Shown here: positions 8,689 through 18,472 of the stretch, in pieces
Layout of the letters: the number at the start of each line of letters is the position of its first letter
How positions within the stretch are numbered: the first letter of the stretch is position 1
Assembly (NCBI GenBank): GCA_001274695.2
Contig: LARU01000005.1
Coordinates: forward strand, 162,856 to 226,855
From: Azoarcus sp. PA01
Lineage (GTDB): Bacteria > Pseudomonadota > Gammaproteobacteria > Burkholderiales > Rhodocyclaceae
Reading direction: 5' to 3'
Length of the DNA: 64,000 nucleotides
Position numbers and translations under genes: made by a program
Notes under the pieces: model-generated
What the model saw: the letters and a program-made list of their open reading frames with translations, nothing else
What the model was told of the DNA's origin: nothing
Database searches by the model: none

Positions 8689-10500
8689 TCAACTACCTTC
8701 ACCTTCGGTCATTTTATATTTTTCGCATCGGTACGCGAGTTGAGAACGAGTGATCCCAAGCAGGCGTGCCGCAGCGGAGTAATTGCCCTTCGACATGGAA
8801 ACTGCATTTTCGACTAAAGTTTGTTCTATTTTCTCCAGCGAGAGAGTCGTGTCATTGCCTTGAAACTGCAATAATAACTGGAACAAATCCTTCGCCTCGG
8901 AAGATTTTTCGTCGACTTCGATTTTGTCATTCTTGAGCATCGCGCGCCCTGTTCCCAGAGCGATGGACAGCACATCTCGGGGGAGGGCTTCGCCGCTCGT
9001 GAATAGATTCGACAAATCAATGACCCCGCCATCATAAGCCGATATGACTCCGCGCTCGACCAGATTTTGCAGTTCCCGAATGTTCCCTGGAAACTCATAG
9101 TTGAGAAAAGCCTTGATGACTGCGGGAGAAAAACCGATCACCTGACGATTATATTTATCGCAATAAAAATTCAAGAAGTGATTCATTAGCAGCGGTATGT
9201 CATCCTTGCGCGAACGCAGCGGCGGCAATTGAATGGGAAATACGTTGAGCCGATAGAACAAATCCTCGCGGAAACTGCCCTCGCGAACAGCCTGGCGCAA
9301 GTCCACGTTGGTAGCGGCGACCACCCTCACATCGATGCGAATACAACATTCCCCCCCCACTCGCTCGATCTCTCCTTCTTGCAGAGCGCGCAGCAGCTTT
9401 CCTTGCGCAATGGGGCTCAAGGTGCCGATTTCATCCAAAAACAACGTTCCCTTGTTCGCACGCTCAAAGCGCCCGGCACGCGAGGCGCTCGCTCCGGTAT
9501 AGGCCCCACGCTCAACCCCGAATAACTCCGCTTCAATCAGCGTGTCTGGAATCGCCGCACAGTTCACCGCGACAAAGGGTTGATCCGCTCGCGGACTAAT
9601 GCGGTGGAGCATGTTGGCAAACATTTCCTTCCCGACCCCTGACTCCCCGGTGAATAAAACAGTCGCGTCAGTTTGCGCCACGCGCCGAAGTTGATGGCAC
9701 GCAGAGTTAAAGGCAGCTGAGGCGCCAATCATGGCAGTCTGGTACGGCGCCATCGCCGAATCATTTTTCAGGTCATTTGAAAAATCCCCAGCCGCTGTCA
9801 CTGTCGAAGCGCGGGAAGCCGGAGAACCGACAAAATCCTCGGCATTGAGACGGCGCATATCTTCTGCAATGTCATCCCATAAATCGGCTGATTTGACCAC
9901 CAACCGGCAAACCGAATCTCCCATCGAGCGGCAACTGATCTCTCGTGCAATCACAAGCTGGCCCAACAACGTGCTCCCATGCCCCATCGCATAGCCGGTC
10001 AACATCCAGCAGGTAGCCGAAGTGCCGAGACCATAGGCGGCGATATGTTCGTCCGCCTCGATCGAGTGGTGCCACAAGTACTCACCATCGAACTGCCCTT
10101 TTTCCTGATCGAAATGGAACCGTACTGGCTCCACCCTGACCATGCCTTCGAATGAATGCAGTTGCGCTTTATACAATGCAGTCAAAGGGGCGCCTGGCCA
10201 CCGCGACTGCTCTATGCGCGCATCGCGGGCGCCTGCAATATAGCCCATACGCGTAAACAACCCACGCGCCTTCTCCACCCCGAGGCTATCGATCAGCTCG
10301 CGACGCAACGCCCCGAATGCGCTGCCGTGCAGCAATATCATGCGCTGATCGCTGAGCCAGATGTACCCCTCCTCGGGCGAAAACGACAAGCACGACGTAA
10401 CGTCTTCGAGTGGCAGACGGACATTCCTGCTCAATTCTTCAAAAGCCCCGAACTGTTCCACAGGAGCGCCCATTTTTTTCTCACGCTGTGTCTCCTTCAC
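8689..10500 (-). CDS. etpR: Sigma54-dependent aromatic-responsive activator, EtpR/XylR type
   Basis: The 603 residues show an XylR-type N-terminal sensor (about 25-130), a V4R domain (about 140-205), an AAA+ sigma54-interaction domain and a C-terminal Fis-type helix-turn-helix (about 563-595, [19 protein letters not shown]). Visible motifs are Walker A GESGVGKE (285-292), the sigma54-contact loop as GAYTGA (332-337, Tyr for the usual Phe), and Walker [10 protein letters not shown] (351-359). In Aromatoleum the homologue EtpR senses 4-ethylphenol and 4-hydroxyacetophenone. It is divergent from acsA, whose promoter is a perfect -24/-12 site. The GTG start is preceded by aggagga. The gene is AT-richer than the flanking catabolic genes. 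The EtpR name rests on domain layout and gene context. Confidence 0.88.
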   Translation of the reverse strand: MKETQREKKMGAPVEQFGAFEELSRNVRLPLEDVTSCLSFSPEEGYIWLSDQRMILLHGSAFGALRRELIDSLGVEKARGLFTRMGYIAGARDARIEQSRWPGAPLTALYKAQLHSFEGMVRVEPVRFHFDQEKGQFDGEYLWHHSIEADEHIAAYGLGTSATCWMLTGYAMGHGSTLLGQLVIAREISCRSMGDSVCRLVVKSADLWDDIAEDMRRLNAEDFVGSPASRASTVTAAGDFSNDLKNDSAMAPYQTAMIGASAAFNSACHQLRRVAQTDATVLFTGESGVGKEMFANMLHRISPRADQPFVAVNCAAIPDTLIEAELFGVERGAYTGASASRAGRFERANKGTLFLDEIGTLSPIAQGKLLRALQEGEIERVGGECCIRIDVRVVAATNVDLRQAVREGSFREDLFYRLNVFPIQLPPLRSRKDDIPLLMNHFLNFYCDKYNRQVIGFSPAVIKAFLNYEFPGNIRELQNLVERGVISAYDGGVIDLSNLFTSGEALPRDVLSIALGTGRAMLKNDKIEVDEKSSEAKDLFQLLLQFQGNDTTLSLEKIEQTLVENAVSMSKGNYSAAARLLGITRSQLAYRCEKYKMTEGEGS

Positions 10501-10842
10501 CGTCTCCTCCTGTTTTTCTAAATTCCGCCGTCTTTAACTATCGGCATATTGATGATTTTATGAACTGGTTTCAAGAGCCCGGAGTGGTGCACTGCATTAA
10601 CTTTTTAACTTGCAGGACAATATTTCCATTCTTTTGCCGTGTCATCGCCATGTTGTCACGCAGCATTCCTCTTAAAAAATGTGTTTGGCACTAGTCTTGC
10701 TTCACAGCAGCACCAGGCAAACGACGTTCAACTGCGAAGGGTCATTAAAGCCCACTACCGTGCTGCTTACGATGCTTACGAACTTGGCAAGACCGGATTG
10801 ACGCTCTAATCGAAAACAGCTTAATAAAACAGGGATGCTTCG
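10501..10842. other. Divergent control region between etpR and acsA
   Basis: This AT-rich region holds the etpR ribosome site, a CTGCA-N14-TGCAG inverted repeat (10592-10615), the heptamer GCACTGC (10589-10595) exactly 97 bases before the -24 box, an A-tract, the sigma54 promoter at 10686 and an approximately 130-base leader. The leader also reads as a stretch of plausible coding sequence in one frame (ending at 10809), but I could find no proper start for it. Confidence 0.55.
10686..10701 (+). promoter_or_regulatory. Sigma54 (-24/-12) promoter of the ethylphenol operon
   Basis: TGGCACTAGTCTTGCT is a complete match to the sigma54 consensus TGGCAC-N5-TTGCW. It precedes acsA by about 140 bases and lies in the gap shared with the divergent sigma54 activator gene. 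It very likely drives acsA and the catabolic genes behind it in response to phenolic effectors. Confidence 0.9.
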
Positions 10843-12837
10843 ATGATCAAAGAAGGCGATTTGTTATGGACCCCCAGCGCCCACTGCGTTGAAAACGCGA
10901 ACGTAACGAGATTCATGAAATGGCTGCAGGATGCGCGCAGCTCGAATTTCGCGAGTTATGCCGATCTGTGGCAGTGGTCGGTAACCGACCTGGAGGGATT
11001 CTGGGGCGCGCTCTGGGATTATTTCTCGCTTGAATCCTCCGCGCCGATTTCGCGCGCGCTCGCCGATCGCAAGATGCCCGGCGCGCAATGGTTTCCCGGC
11101 GCAAGGCTGAACTACGCGCAGCACATTCTGCGGCAGGAGCGCGCCGGCGAAGACGCGCTGATGTATCTGAGCGAAAGCCAGCCTCTGACCGCGATGTCTT
11201 GGGAGAATCTGGCGAGCCAAGTGCGCATCCTCGCGACCCAATTGCGGCGGCTCGGCGTCAAACCCGGCGACCGGGTGGTCGCCTATATGCCCAATATCCC
11301 GCAGGCCATCGTCGCGATGCTGGCGACGACGAGCATCGGCGCGGTGTGGGCGAGTTGTTCGCCGGACTTCGGCTCTCAGGGCGTTCTCGACCGCGTCACC
11401 CAGCTCGCGCCGAAAGTGCTGTTTTGCGTCGACGGCTACCGCTACGGCGGCAAGGCTTTCGACCGCCGCGGCGAGGTGCAGGAGATTCTCGGCGCGCTCG
11501 ACAGCATCGAACACGTCATACACTTGGCGTACTTGGACACGCACAACGCCGCCCCGGCGGACGCGCGGGTGCGGTCGTGGGAAACCTTGCTGGATCACCC
11601 GCCGGTACCGGCCGACGAGTTCCGGTTCGAACAGGTACCCTTCGATCATCCGCTGTGGATACTGTTCTCGTCCGGCACGACCGGCCTGCCCAAGGCCATC
11701 GTGCACAGCCATGGCGGCATCCTCCTCGAAATGCACAAGCTGCTCGCCTTCCACATGGACATTCACGCCGGCGAGCGCACCTTCTTCTTCACCACCACCG
11801 GCTGGATGATGTGGAACGTGGTCGCAAGCTCGCTGCTGGTGGGGGCGTGCCCGGTACTCTATGACGGCAATCCCGCCTATCCGACCCCCGACGTGCTGTG
11901 GAAGATGGCCCAGGACTGCGGTGCCAGTTTCTTCGGCGCCAGCCCGACCTACGTCGACATCATGGACAAGGCCGGGATCGTGCCCGGAGCCAGGTACGAC
12001 CTGTCGAAACTGCGTGCGATCATGCCGGCTGGCTCGCCGGTGTCGCCCGAGTGCACCGCCTGGTTTTACGACAACGTCAAGAAAGACCTGTGGATCGCCA
12101 CCGGCAGCGGCGGTACCGACTGCTGCACCGGCTTCGTCGGCGGCGTGCCGATCCTGCCTGTCTATGCCGGCGAGATTCAGGCGCCGTCGCTCGGCGTCGC
12201 CGCGGCGGCGTTCAACGAGCGCGGCGAACCCGTCGTCGATGAAGTCGGGGAGCTGGTGATCACCGAGCCTTTGCCGTCGATGCCGATCGGCTTCTGGAAC
12301 GACCCCGGGCATGTGCGCTACCGGGAAGCCTATTTCGAGGAATTCCCGGGCGTGTGGCGCCACGGCGATTTCTTCCGCATCAATGGGCGCGGGGGCTGCT
12401 TCGTGCTCGGTCGCTCGGACGCAACGCTGAACCGCCAAGGCGTGCGCATCGGCACCGCGGAGATCTATCGCGCCCTGGCCACGCTCGACGAGGTCGAGGA
12501 TGCGCTGATCGTGAACCTCGACTTGCCACAAAACCAGTTTTTCATGCCGCTGTTCGTGAAATTGTCGGTCGGCGCCCACCTGGACGCGGATCTGGAAAAG
12601 CGCATCAACACGCTGCTGCGCAAGGAATACACGCCGCGTCATGTGCCGGACCGGATCCTCGAAGTGCCTTGCATCCCGGCCACCCTCACGGGCAAGAAAA
12701 TGGAAGTACCGGTGCGCAAGATCCTGATGGGCCTTCCGGTCGAAAAAGCGGTCAATCGGAACACCATGGGCAACCCCCAGGCGCTCGATTTTTTCCTCCA
12801 TTACGCGAAGACCCAGCAGGACTATTCGCTGGGCTGA
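10843..12837 (+). CDS. acsA: Acetoacetyl-CoA-synthetase-like ligase of the 4-hydroxyacetophenone pathway
   Basis: This 664-residue adenylate-forming enzyme has the AMP-binding signature FSSGTTGLPKAIVHSHGG (about residues 277-294), a C-terminal hinge region and the catalytic-lysine motif LTGKKMEVPVRK. Overall it matches acetoacetyl-CoA synthetases. In the ethylphenol pathway the equivalent enzyme is proposed to activate 4-hydroxybenzoylacetate, the product of acetophenone carboxylation, to its CoA ester for thiolysis. It is the first gene after the perfect sigma54 promoter. A nearer upstream ATG at 10835 is out of frame, so MIKEGDLLW is taken as the N-terminus. Confidence 0.9.
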   Translation: MIKEGDLLWTPSAHCVENANVTRFMKWLQDARSSNFASYADLWQWSVTDLEGFWGALWDYFSLESSAPISRALADRKMPGAQWFPGARLNYAQHILRQERAGEDALMYLSESQPLTAMSWENLASQVRILATQLRRLGVKPGDRVVAYMPNIPQAIVAMLATTSIGAVWASCSPDFGSQGVLDRVTQLAPKVLFCVDGYRYGGKAFDRRGEVQEILGALDSIEHVIHLAYLDTHNAAPADARVRSWETLLDHPPVPADEFRFEQVPFDHPLWILFSSGTTGLPKAIVHSHGGILLEMHKLLAFHMDIHAGERTFFFTTTGWMMWNVVASSLLVGACPVLYDGNPAYPTPDVLWKMAQDCGASFFGASPTYVDIMDKAGIVPGARYDLSKLRAIMPAGSPVSPECTAWFYDNVKKDLWIATGSGGTDCCTGFVGGVPILPVYAGEIQAPSLGVAAAAFNERGEPVVDEVGELVITEPLPSMPIGFWNDPGHVRYREAYFEEFPGVWRHGDFFRINGRGGCFVLGRSDATLNRQGVRIGTAEIYRALATLDEVEDALIVNLDLPQNQFFMPLFVKLSVGAHLDADLEKRINTLLRKEYTPRHVPDRILEVPCIPATLTGKKMEVPVRKILMGLPVEKAVNRNTMGNPQALDFFLHYAKTQQDYSLG

Positions 12838-12871
12838 CAGCGCACGGCAGTCATAAGATCCGGAGACAATT

Positions 12872-14116
12872 ATGACCGACAAGCCCAAACCCAAGGTGCT
12901 TTTCATCGCCACGCGGGACACCAAGGAACAGGAAGCGAAATACATCAGGGAATGCCTGGAAGGGGCGGGGGTAGAGGTCTATCACCTGGACCCCAGCGTC
13001 CGCCGCACGCTGGACGAACAGGCGGAGATCGGACCCGAAGAAATCGCCGCCGCCGCGGACATGACGATGCCGGCAATCCGCGCGCTCAAGCACGAAGGCT
13101 TGTGTCTGGAAGTGATGACCCGGGGGGCGCTCAAGTGCGCTCACGCGCTGCACCATGACGTGGGTTTGAGCGGCATTCTCGGCCTCGGCGGCTCGATGGG
13201 GACGGCGCTTGCGACCAGGATCATGCAGACCTTTCCCTATGGGCTGCCCAAAGTCATGATTTCCACCATGGCCTCGGGGATGACTCGCCCGTTCGTCGGC
13301 GCCAAGGACATCGTGATGGTGAACCCGGTGTGCGACATTTCCGGGCTCAATTCGATCACCCGCAGCGCCTTCCGTAATGGCGCGCTCGCCGCGGCGGCGA
13401 TGGCCCACGACTACCAGTCGGTGGAAACCGGAAACAAGCCGCTGGTCACCATCTCGACGCTCGGTACCACGGAGAAATGCAGCGCGCGCGTGCGGCAGTC
13501 GCTGGAGCAGCAAGGGTTCGAGGTCATGGTTTTTCACACCCTCGGCACCGGCGGTGCGGCGATGGAGCAGATCATCCGCGAGCGCGACGTCGCGGTGGTC
13601 ATCGACCTTTCGCTGATCGAGGTCAGCGAATACCTCCACGGCGGCTTGTGCGCGACCGGTCCCGAGCGCGGCAAGGCCGCGCTGGAGAAAGGCGTGCCGA
13701 CGATTTTCGCCCCCGGCAACCTCGATTTCCTCGTTGCCGGACCGCTGGCCGAAGCCAAAGTGCGATTCCCCGGCAAGCGTTATCACGAGCATAACCCGGC
13801 CCTCACCGCGGTCCGCGCCGAAGCCCAGGAATTCCGCAACGATGCCGAGCATATGGCAGCCCTGATCGAGGACGCCAAGGGGCCAGTCAGCTTCTTCGTG
13901 CCGCTGCAAGGTTTTTCGAACCACGACAGCCCCGATGGCCATCTCCACGATCCGTCGCTGCCGCCGGTGTTCGCTGCGCACCTGAAGCAGAAGATGCGGG
14001 CCGACGTGCCGGTGGTCGAGTTACCCCTGCATATCAACGACGAAAAATTCGCCGACGCTTTGGTCGAGCAGGCCATCGCCTATTCCCGCATTCGCAGTGA
14101 GGCTGCCAGCAAATGA
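12872..14116 (+). CDS. Tm-1-like ATP-binding (UPF0261) protein
   Basis: This 414-residue protein starts PKVLFIATRDTKEQEAKYIRECLEGAGVEV and has glycine-rich blocks GLGGSMGTALATRIMQ and TLGTGGAAMEQII, typical of the Tm-1/UPF0261 family. The plant Tm-1 N-terminal domain of this family binds ATP; bacterial members have no firm enzymatic role but recur in aromatic and carboxylase operons. It overlaps the biotin carrier gene by four bases, so its product is probably made with the carboxylase, possibly as an activation or assembly factor (inference). ggag lies upstream of the ATG. Confidence 0.85.
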   Translation: MTDKPKPKVLFIATRDTKEQEAKYIRECLEGAGVEVYHLDPSVRRTLDEQAEIGPEEIAAAADMTMPAIRALKHEGLCLEVMTRGALKCAHALHHDVGLSGILGLGGSMGTALATRIMQTFPYGLPKVMISTMASGMTRPFVGAKDIVMVNPVCDISGLNSITRSAFRNGALAAAAMAHDYQSVETGNKPLVTISTLGTTEKCSARVRQSLEQQGFEVMVFHTLGTGGAAMEQIIRERDVAVVIDLSLIEVSEYLHGGLCATGPERGKAALEKGVPTIFAPGNLDFLVAGPLAEAKVRFPGKRYHEHNPALTAVRAEAQEFRNDAEHMAALIEDAKGPVSFFVPLQGFSNHDSPDGHLHDPSLPPVFAAHLKQKMRADVPVVELPLHINDEKFADALVEQAIAYSRIRSEAASK

Positions 14117-14604
14117 AACTGACCAACGAAGATGTGAACGAGATTCTGCAGCTGCTGGATGCGGGACCTTTCGACGAACTGAACCTGCAGACCTTGCGCT
14201 TCAAGTTGCAATTGCGGCGCGGCGGCGACGGCACGTGGACGCAGGAAGCGCAGATCCTCTCCGCGCCCAATCTGCTGGCCCCGGCCACTGCGGCCGCCAC
14301 ACCGGCCGCTTCCGATGCGCCGCAGGCGCAACACTCCACGCAGGCTGAAGCGGAGCACCTCGTTCCGGTGCGCACGCCCTTGCTGGGGACCTTCTACCGG
14401 GCGCCCAAGCCGGGCGCGCCCGCCTTCGTCGAAGTGGGCAGCCGTGTCGAGAAAAACACCCTGGTCGGCATCGTCGAAACGATGAAGCTGATGAACTCGA
14501 TTTACGCTGGAACGGCCGGGAAGGTCGTGGAAATCTGCGCGCAGGATGCGGCCACCGTCGAGCACGACGCGGTGCTGATGCGCATCGAGCCGGAGGGCGC
14601 ATGA
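14113..14604 (+). CDS. Biotin carboxyl carrier protein of the hydroxyacetophenone carboxylase (Xcc set)
   Basis: This 163-residue acyl-carrier-like protein has an N-terminal helical region, an Ala/Pro-rich linker (about residues 50-80) and a C-terminal biotinyl domain with ETMKLMNS; Lys125 would carry biotin. The ETMKLM version rather than EAMKM is common in AccB-like carriers. It is joined by a four-base overlap to the biotin carboxylase and lies two genes before the carboxyltransferase. The three together match the XccABC biotin enzyme proposed to carboxylate 4-hydroxyacetophenone in Aromatoleum. I cannot say which Xcc letter belongs to which subunit. Confidence 0.9.
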   Translation: MKLTNEDVNEILQLLDAGPFDELNLQTLRFKLQLRRGGDGTWTQEAQILSAPNLLAPATAAATPAASDAPQAQHSTQAEAEHLVPVRTPLLGTFYRAPKPGAPAFVEVGSRVEKNTLVGIVETMKLMNSIYAGTAGKVVEICAQDAATVEHDAVLMRIEPEGA

Positions 14605-15983
14605 CGATACGCCGCATTCTCATCGCCAACCGCGGCGAGATCGCGGTGCGCATCGTGCGCACCTGCCAGCGCCTCGGCATCGAAACCGTCCTCGCCGCCT
14701 CCGAGGCCGATCTCGACTCGCAGGCGGCGCGCCTGGCCGACCACACGATCTGCATCGGGCCGGCGAAATCGTCCGCGAGCTACCTCGACGTCGACGCCGT
14801 CGTCGGCGCCGCGCGTGCGGCGAAAGCCGATGCGATCCATCCCGGATACGGCTTCCTGTCCGAGAACCAGCGCCTCGCCCAGGCCTGCACCGCCGCGGGG
14901 ATCGTTTTCATCGGACCGACCGAGGCGCAGCTCGATGCCGTCGGCGACAAGCTCAAGGCGCGCAGCCACGCGCTCGCCGCCGGACTTCCGGTGGTGCCGG
15001 GCGGCGAAGTCGACAGCGTCGAGGAAGCGCGGGCCCTAGCTGAAAAAACGGGCTGGCCGGTCCTGATCAAGGCCGTCAGCGGCGGCGGCGGCCGCGGCAT
15101 GAAGCTGGTGCACGAGCCGGACAAGCTCGCGGCGACGATCGAACTGGCGATGGCCGAAGCCCACGCTTCGTTCGGCGATCCCCGTGTCTATCTGGAGCGC
15201 TATGTCGCGTCCGGCCGCCACGTCGAAGTGCAGGTGCTGGGCGATGGCGAGAACGTGATTCATCTGGGCACGCGCGACTGTTCGATCCAGCGCCGCTACC
15301 AGAAGCTGGTCGAGGAAGCCCCGGCTCCGAACCTGCGCGACGGACTGCGGGCCGCAATGCACGAGGCCGCCATCACTTTCGCGAAGCATCTCGAATACCG
15401 CGGGCTGGGCACCGTCGAACTGCTGGTCGACTGCGAGCGCGACACCTTCTACTTCCTCGAAATGAACGCGCGCATTCAGGTCGAGCATCCGGTCACCGAA
15501 GCGATCTGCGGGCTCGACCTGGTCGCCGAGCAAATCGCGGTCGCTGAAGGAAAGCCGCTGCGTCTGACGCAGGACGACGTGCGTCTCGCCGGGCACGCGA
15601 TCGAGTGCCGCATCAACGCCGAAGACTGGACGCAGGATTTTCGCCCCAGCCCGGGTACGGTGAGCCGCGCGGTGTTTCCGCTCGGCGAAGGCGTGCGCAT
15701 CGATACGCACATCCAGACAGGCGCCCGCGTGCCGCCGTTCTACGACTCCCTCCTTGCCAAGCTGATCGTCCAGGGCGCCGACCGCGCCCAGGCTCTCCAG
15801 CGCCTGCGCCATGCGCTGGCGCAGTGCGAGATTTCCGGCGTGAGCACCAACCTGCCAATGCACATCGAACTGATGCAGCAGGAGGAATTCGCCCGCGGCG
15901 GCGTGAACACCGCTTATTTCCCGTGGTTCCTGGAAAACCGGGCGACCGCATTGCGCGACCCGTGTGTCGCGAAAGGAAGCTGA
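14601..15983 (+). CDS. Biotin carboxylase subunit of the hydroxyacetophenone carboxylase (Xcc set)
   Basis: This 460-residue AccC-type enzyme has the N-terminal RILIANRGEIAVRI, the ATP-grasp glycine loop GGGGRGMK (161-168) and the catalytic block EMNARIQVEHPVTE. Length and motifs are those of a free-standing biotin carboxylase that uses ATP and bicarbonate to carboxylate biotin on the neighbouring carrier. The start overlaps the carrier stop by four bases (ATGA). No damage is visible. A housekeeping AccC function is less likely because the neighbours are pathway genes. Confidence 0.93.
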   Translation: MTIRRILIANRGEIAVRIVRTCQRLGIETVLAASEADLDSQAARLADHTICIGPAKSSASYLDVDAVVGAARAAKADAIHPGYGFLSENQRLAQACTAAGIVFIGPTEAQLDAVGDKLKARSHALAAGLPVVPGGEVDSVEEARALAEKTGWPVLIKAVSGGGGRGMKLVHEPDKLAATIELAMAEAHASFGDPRVYLERYVASGRHVEVQVLGDGENVIHLGTRDCSIQRRYQKLVEEAPAPNLRDGLRAAMHEAAITFAKHLEYRGLGTVELLVDCERDTFYFLEMNARIQVEHPVTEAICGLDLVAEQIAVAEGKPLRLTQDDVRLAGHAIECRINAEDWTQDFRPSPGTVSRAVFPLGEGVRIDTHIQTGARVPPFYDSLLAKLIVQGADRAQALQRLRHALAQCEISGVSTNLPMHIELMQQEEFARGGVNTAYFPWFLENRATALRDPCVAKGS

Positions 15984-15984
15984 C

Positions 15985-17471
15985 ATGGCCCATCTCCAGC
16001 TCATCGACACCTCGATCCGCGACGGCAACCAGAGCCTGTGGGGCGCAACCGGGCTCAATACCCCGCAGATCCTGTCGATCGCCCCGATCCTCGACCGGGT
16101 CGGTTTCCGTGCCATCAATTACGCCTCGAGCACGCACATGGGGATGGCGATCAAGACCCACCGCGAAGATCCGTGGGAGCGCATCCGCCTCACCCACGCG
16201 GCGATGCCCAACACCCCGTTGGAATTCATCGGCACCGGGCTGCGCTTCATCTCCTGGGAGAGCCAGCACCCCGAGTTCATGCAGCTCGTGTATGACCGGC
16301 TCGTGATCAACGGCATTTCGCGCTTCATCGTCATGGACCCGATGAACGATGCGCAGGCCATGCTCGAATCGGCGCAGATGATGCGCAAGGCCGGCGCCAG
16401 CGAGATCATCGCCGCCCTGACCTACACCATCAGCGTCGTGCACGACGATGCCTACTACGCCAGCTTCGCCGCACAGCTGGCCCGCTCGCCCGACATCGAC
16501 CGCCTCTACATCAAGGACCCGGCCGGCATCCTGACGCCCGAACGGGCGCGCACGCTGATCCCGGCGATCCAGGCGCAACTGGGGGCAAGGCGCTGGAACT
16601 GCATTCGCACTGCAACATCGGGCTGGCGCCGATCACCTACATGACTGCCGCCGAGTTGGGCATCGATGTGCTGCAGGTCGGCTGCGGCGCATTGAGCAGC
16701 GGCACGGCGCTGCCGAACGCGCAGCGCGTCGTCGCCAACCTGCGCGAACTGGGCCACACGGTGGACGTCGACGACCGTGCGCTGGCCCTGGTGTCGGACT
16801 ACTTCACCCGTATCGCCGCCGCCGAGAACCTGCCGGTGGGCATGCCCCAGGAGTTCGATGCCGCCTTCCTGCGCCACCAGGCCGCGGGCGGCTACATCTC
16901 GACCACCCGGCGCCAGCTCGCGGAGTTGAAGCTCGAACATCGCTTCGACGAGGTCATGGAAGAGCTGAGCCGGGTGCGCGCCGAACTGGGCTATCCGATC
17001 ATGGTCACGCCCTTCCCGCAGATGCTCGGCTCGCAGGCCTTCTACAACGTGATCGGCAACGAACGCTACGCCAACGTCTCGGACCAGGTGATCCGCTACG
17101 TCCTCGGCAATTTCGGCCGCCCGACCGGCGTCATCGACCCCCAGGTGAAGGACCGCATCCTGGCCCGCCCGCGCGCGAAGGAGCTGATGAACGAGCCGCC
17201 GCTGCCGCCGCTGGCGGAAATGCGCCGCCAGTTCCCGCCCGGCATTTCGGACGAAGAGTTCCTGCTGCGCGCGACGATGCCGGCGGAACAGGTCGAGGCC
17301 ATGATCGCCGCCGGCCCCGCGCGCCGCCACTACAACCCCGACGTGCAACCGGTGCTGAAGCTGCTGCGCGAGCTGCAAACCCGCCCGGGCGTCTCCGACA
17401 TCGTGATCGACAAACCCAATTTCCACCTCGAACTGCACGGCAACGGCAGCCAGGAGAACGCCAATGCGTGA
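15985..17471 (+). pseudogene. Carboxyltransferase subunit (HMGL/PycB type) of the Xcc carboxylase, frameshifted
   Basis: Two consecutive frames make one 495-residue carboxyltransferase resembling the alpha part of oxaloacetate decarboxylase / pyruvate carboxylase: DTSIRDGNQSLWG at the start, LYIKDPAGI near residue 170, then the metal-site motif LHSHCN. The frame breaks at a run of five G (16581-16585) where six are expected; restoring one G gives continuous LGGKALELHSHCNIGLAPIT. The HxH metal ligands lie just after the break, so the truncated product would be inactive. The ATG with gaaaggaag upstream is preferred to a GTG 21 bases earlier. Either a real mutation or a sequencing error. Confidence 0.85.
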
Positions 17472-18345
17472 CGACAGCATCGCTTTTGCCGGACCGGACA
17501 TTCCCGCGACCACGCTCGCCCGCCTCGGCCGCACCCGCGGTTTCGTCTTCGACATGGACGGAACGCTGCTGCTCGGCAACGAGCGTAACCATGACATGAA
17601 GCCGCTCCCGGGCGCGCTGGAAATCACCCACTGGCTGAGCGAGCGCGGCATTCCGTTTGCCATCTTCACAAACGGCACCACGCGCTCGCCCGAAGAGTAC
17701 GCCACCACCCTGCGCAAACTCGGCTTCGCCCTGCCCGATGCGGCGATGATGACACCGGCGAGCAGCGCAGTGGATCTGTTCGTCCAGCGCGGCTACAAGC
17801 GCGTGCTGGTGCTCGGCGGCGACGGTCTGGCGATGCCGCTGCGCAAGGCGGGCATCGAGGTCGTCGCCCCGGTGGGCCGGCCCCAGGCCGATGCGGTGCT
17901 AATCGGCTGGTACCGCGAATTCACCATGAACAACCTCGAAGCGGCCTGCTACGCGGTCTGGGGCGGGGCACAGGCCTTCAGCGCTTCGCAGGCGCTGTTT
18001 TTCGCCACCGCGGCGGGCAAGACGCTGGGCACGTCCCGGGCCATTTCGGCAATGCTCAAGGATCTGACCGGCTGCCGGGTGCAGGTCGTGGGCAAGCCCT
18101 CGATCCATGCCCTGAGCGCTGCGGCCCGCCGCCTCGGGGTGCGGGCCAAGGACCTGGCGGTCGTCGGCGACGATCCCGAACTGGAAGTCCCGATGGCGCA
18201 CCGCGGCCGCGCGCTGGCGGTCGCGGTCCATACCGGGCTGGGCGATGCGGACTCGTTCTCGCATCTGCCGCCGGCGCGCTGGCCGCACCTGACCGTGCAC
18301 GGCGTCGATGAGCTGCTGCGCGTGCTCCAAGGCCAGACGCTTTAG
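17464..18345 (+). CDS. HAD-superfamily hydrolase, NagD-like
   Basis: This 293-residue protein has HAD motif I FVFDMDGTLLL (about residues 28-38), motif II FTNGTTRS and the late motif VVGDDPELEVPMA supplying the metal-binding aspartates. The cap arrangement is that of class IIA (NagD-like) phosphatases. It overlaps the carboxyltransferase by eight bases and so belongs to the operon, although no phosphorylated intermediate is known in ethylphenol breakdown. It may be a metabolite-repair phosphatase or may act on an activated ketone phosphate (speculation). Confidence 0.85.
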   Translation: MRDDSIAFAGPDIPATTLARLGRTRGFVFDMDGTLLLGNERNHDMKPLPGALEITHWLSERGIPFAIFTNGTTRSPEEYATTLRKLGFALPDAAMMTPASSAVDLFVQRGYKRVLVLGGDGLAMPLRKAGIEVVAPVGRPQADAVLIGWYREFTMNNLEAACYAVWGGAQAFSASQALFFATAAGKTLGTSRAISAMLKDLTGCRVQVVGKPSIHALSAAARRLGVRAKDLAVVGDDPELEVPMAHRGRALAVAVHTGLGDADSFSHLPPARWPHLTVHGVDELLRVLQGQTL

Positions 18346-18472
18346 CGCCCGCCATGCATCCGGCGCCCGATCAATCCCTTCCCCCCGGCGCCGGCTCGCA
18401 GCGGCCTTCCCTTTTTTCCAGTACGAGCCGGACATTCCGGTCCAGCGATCCACGCAACGGAGGCGCAGTGCA

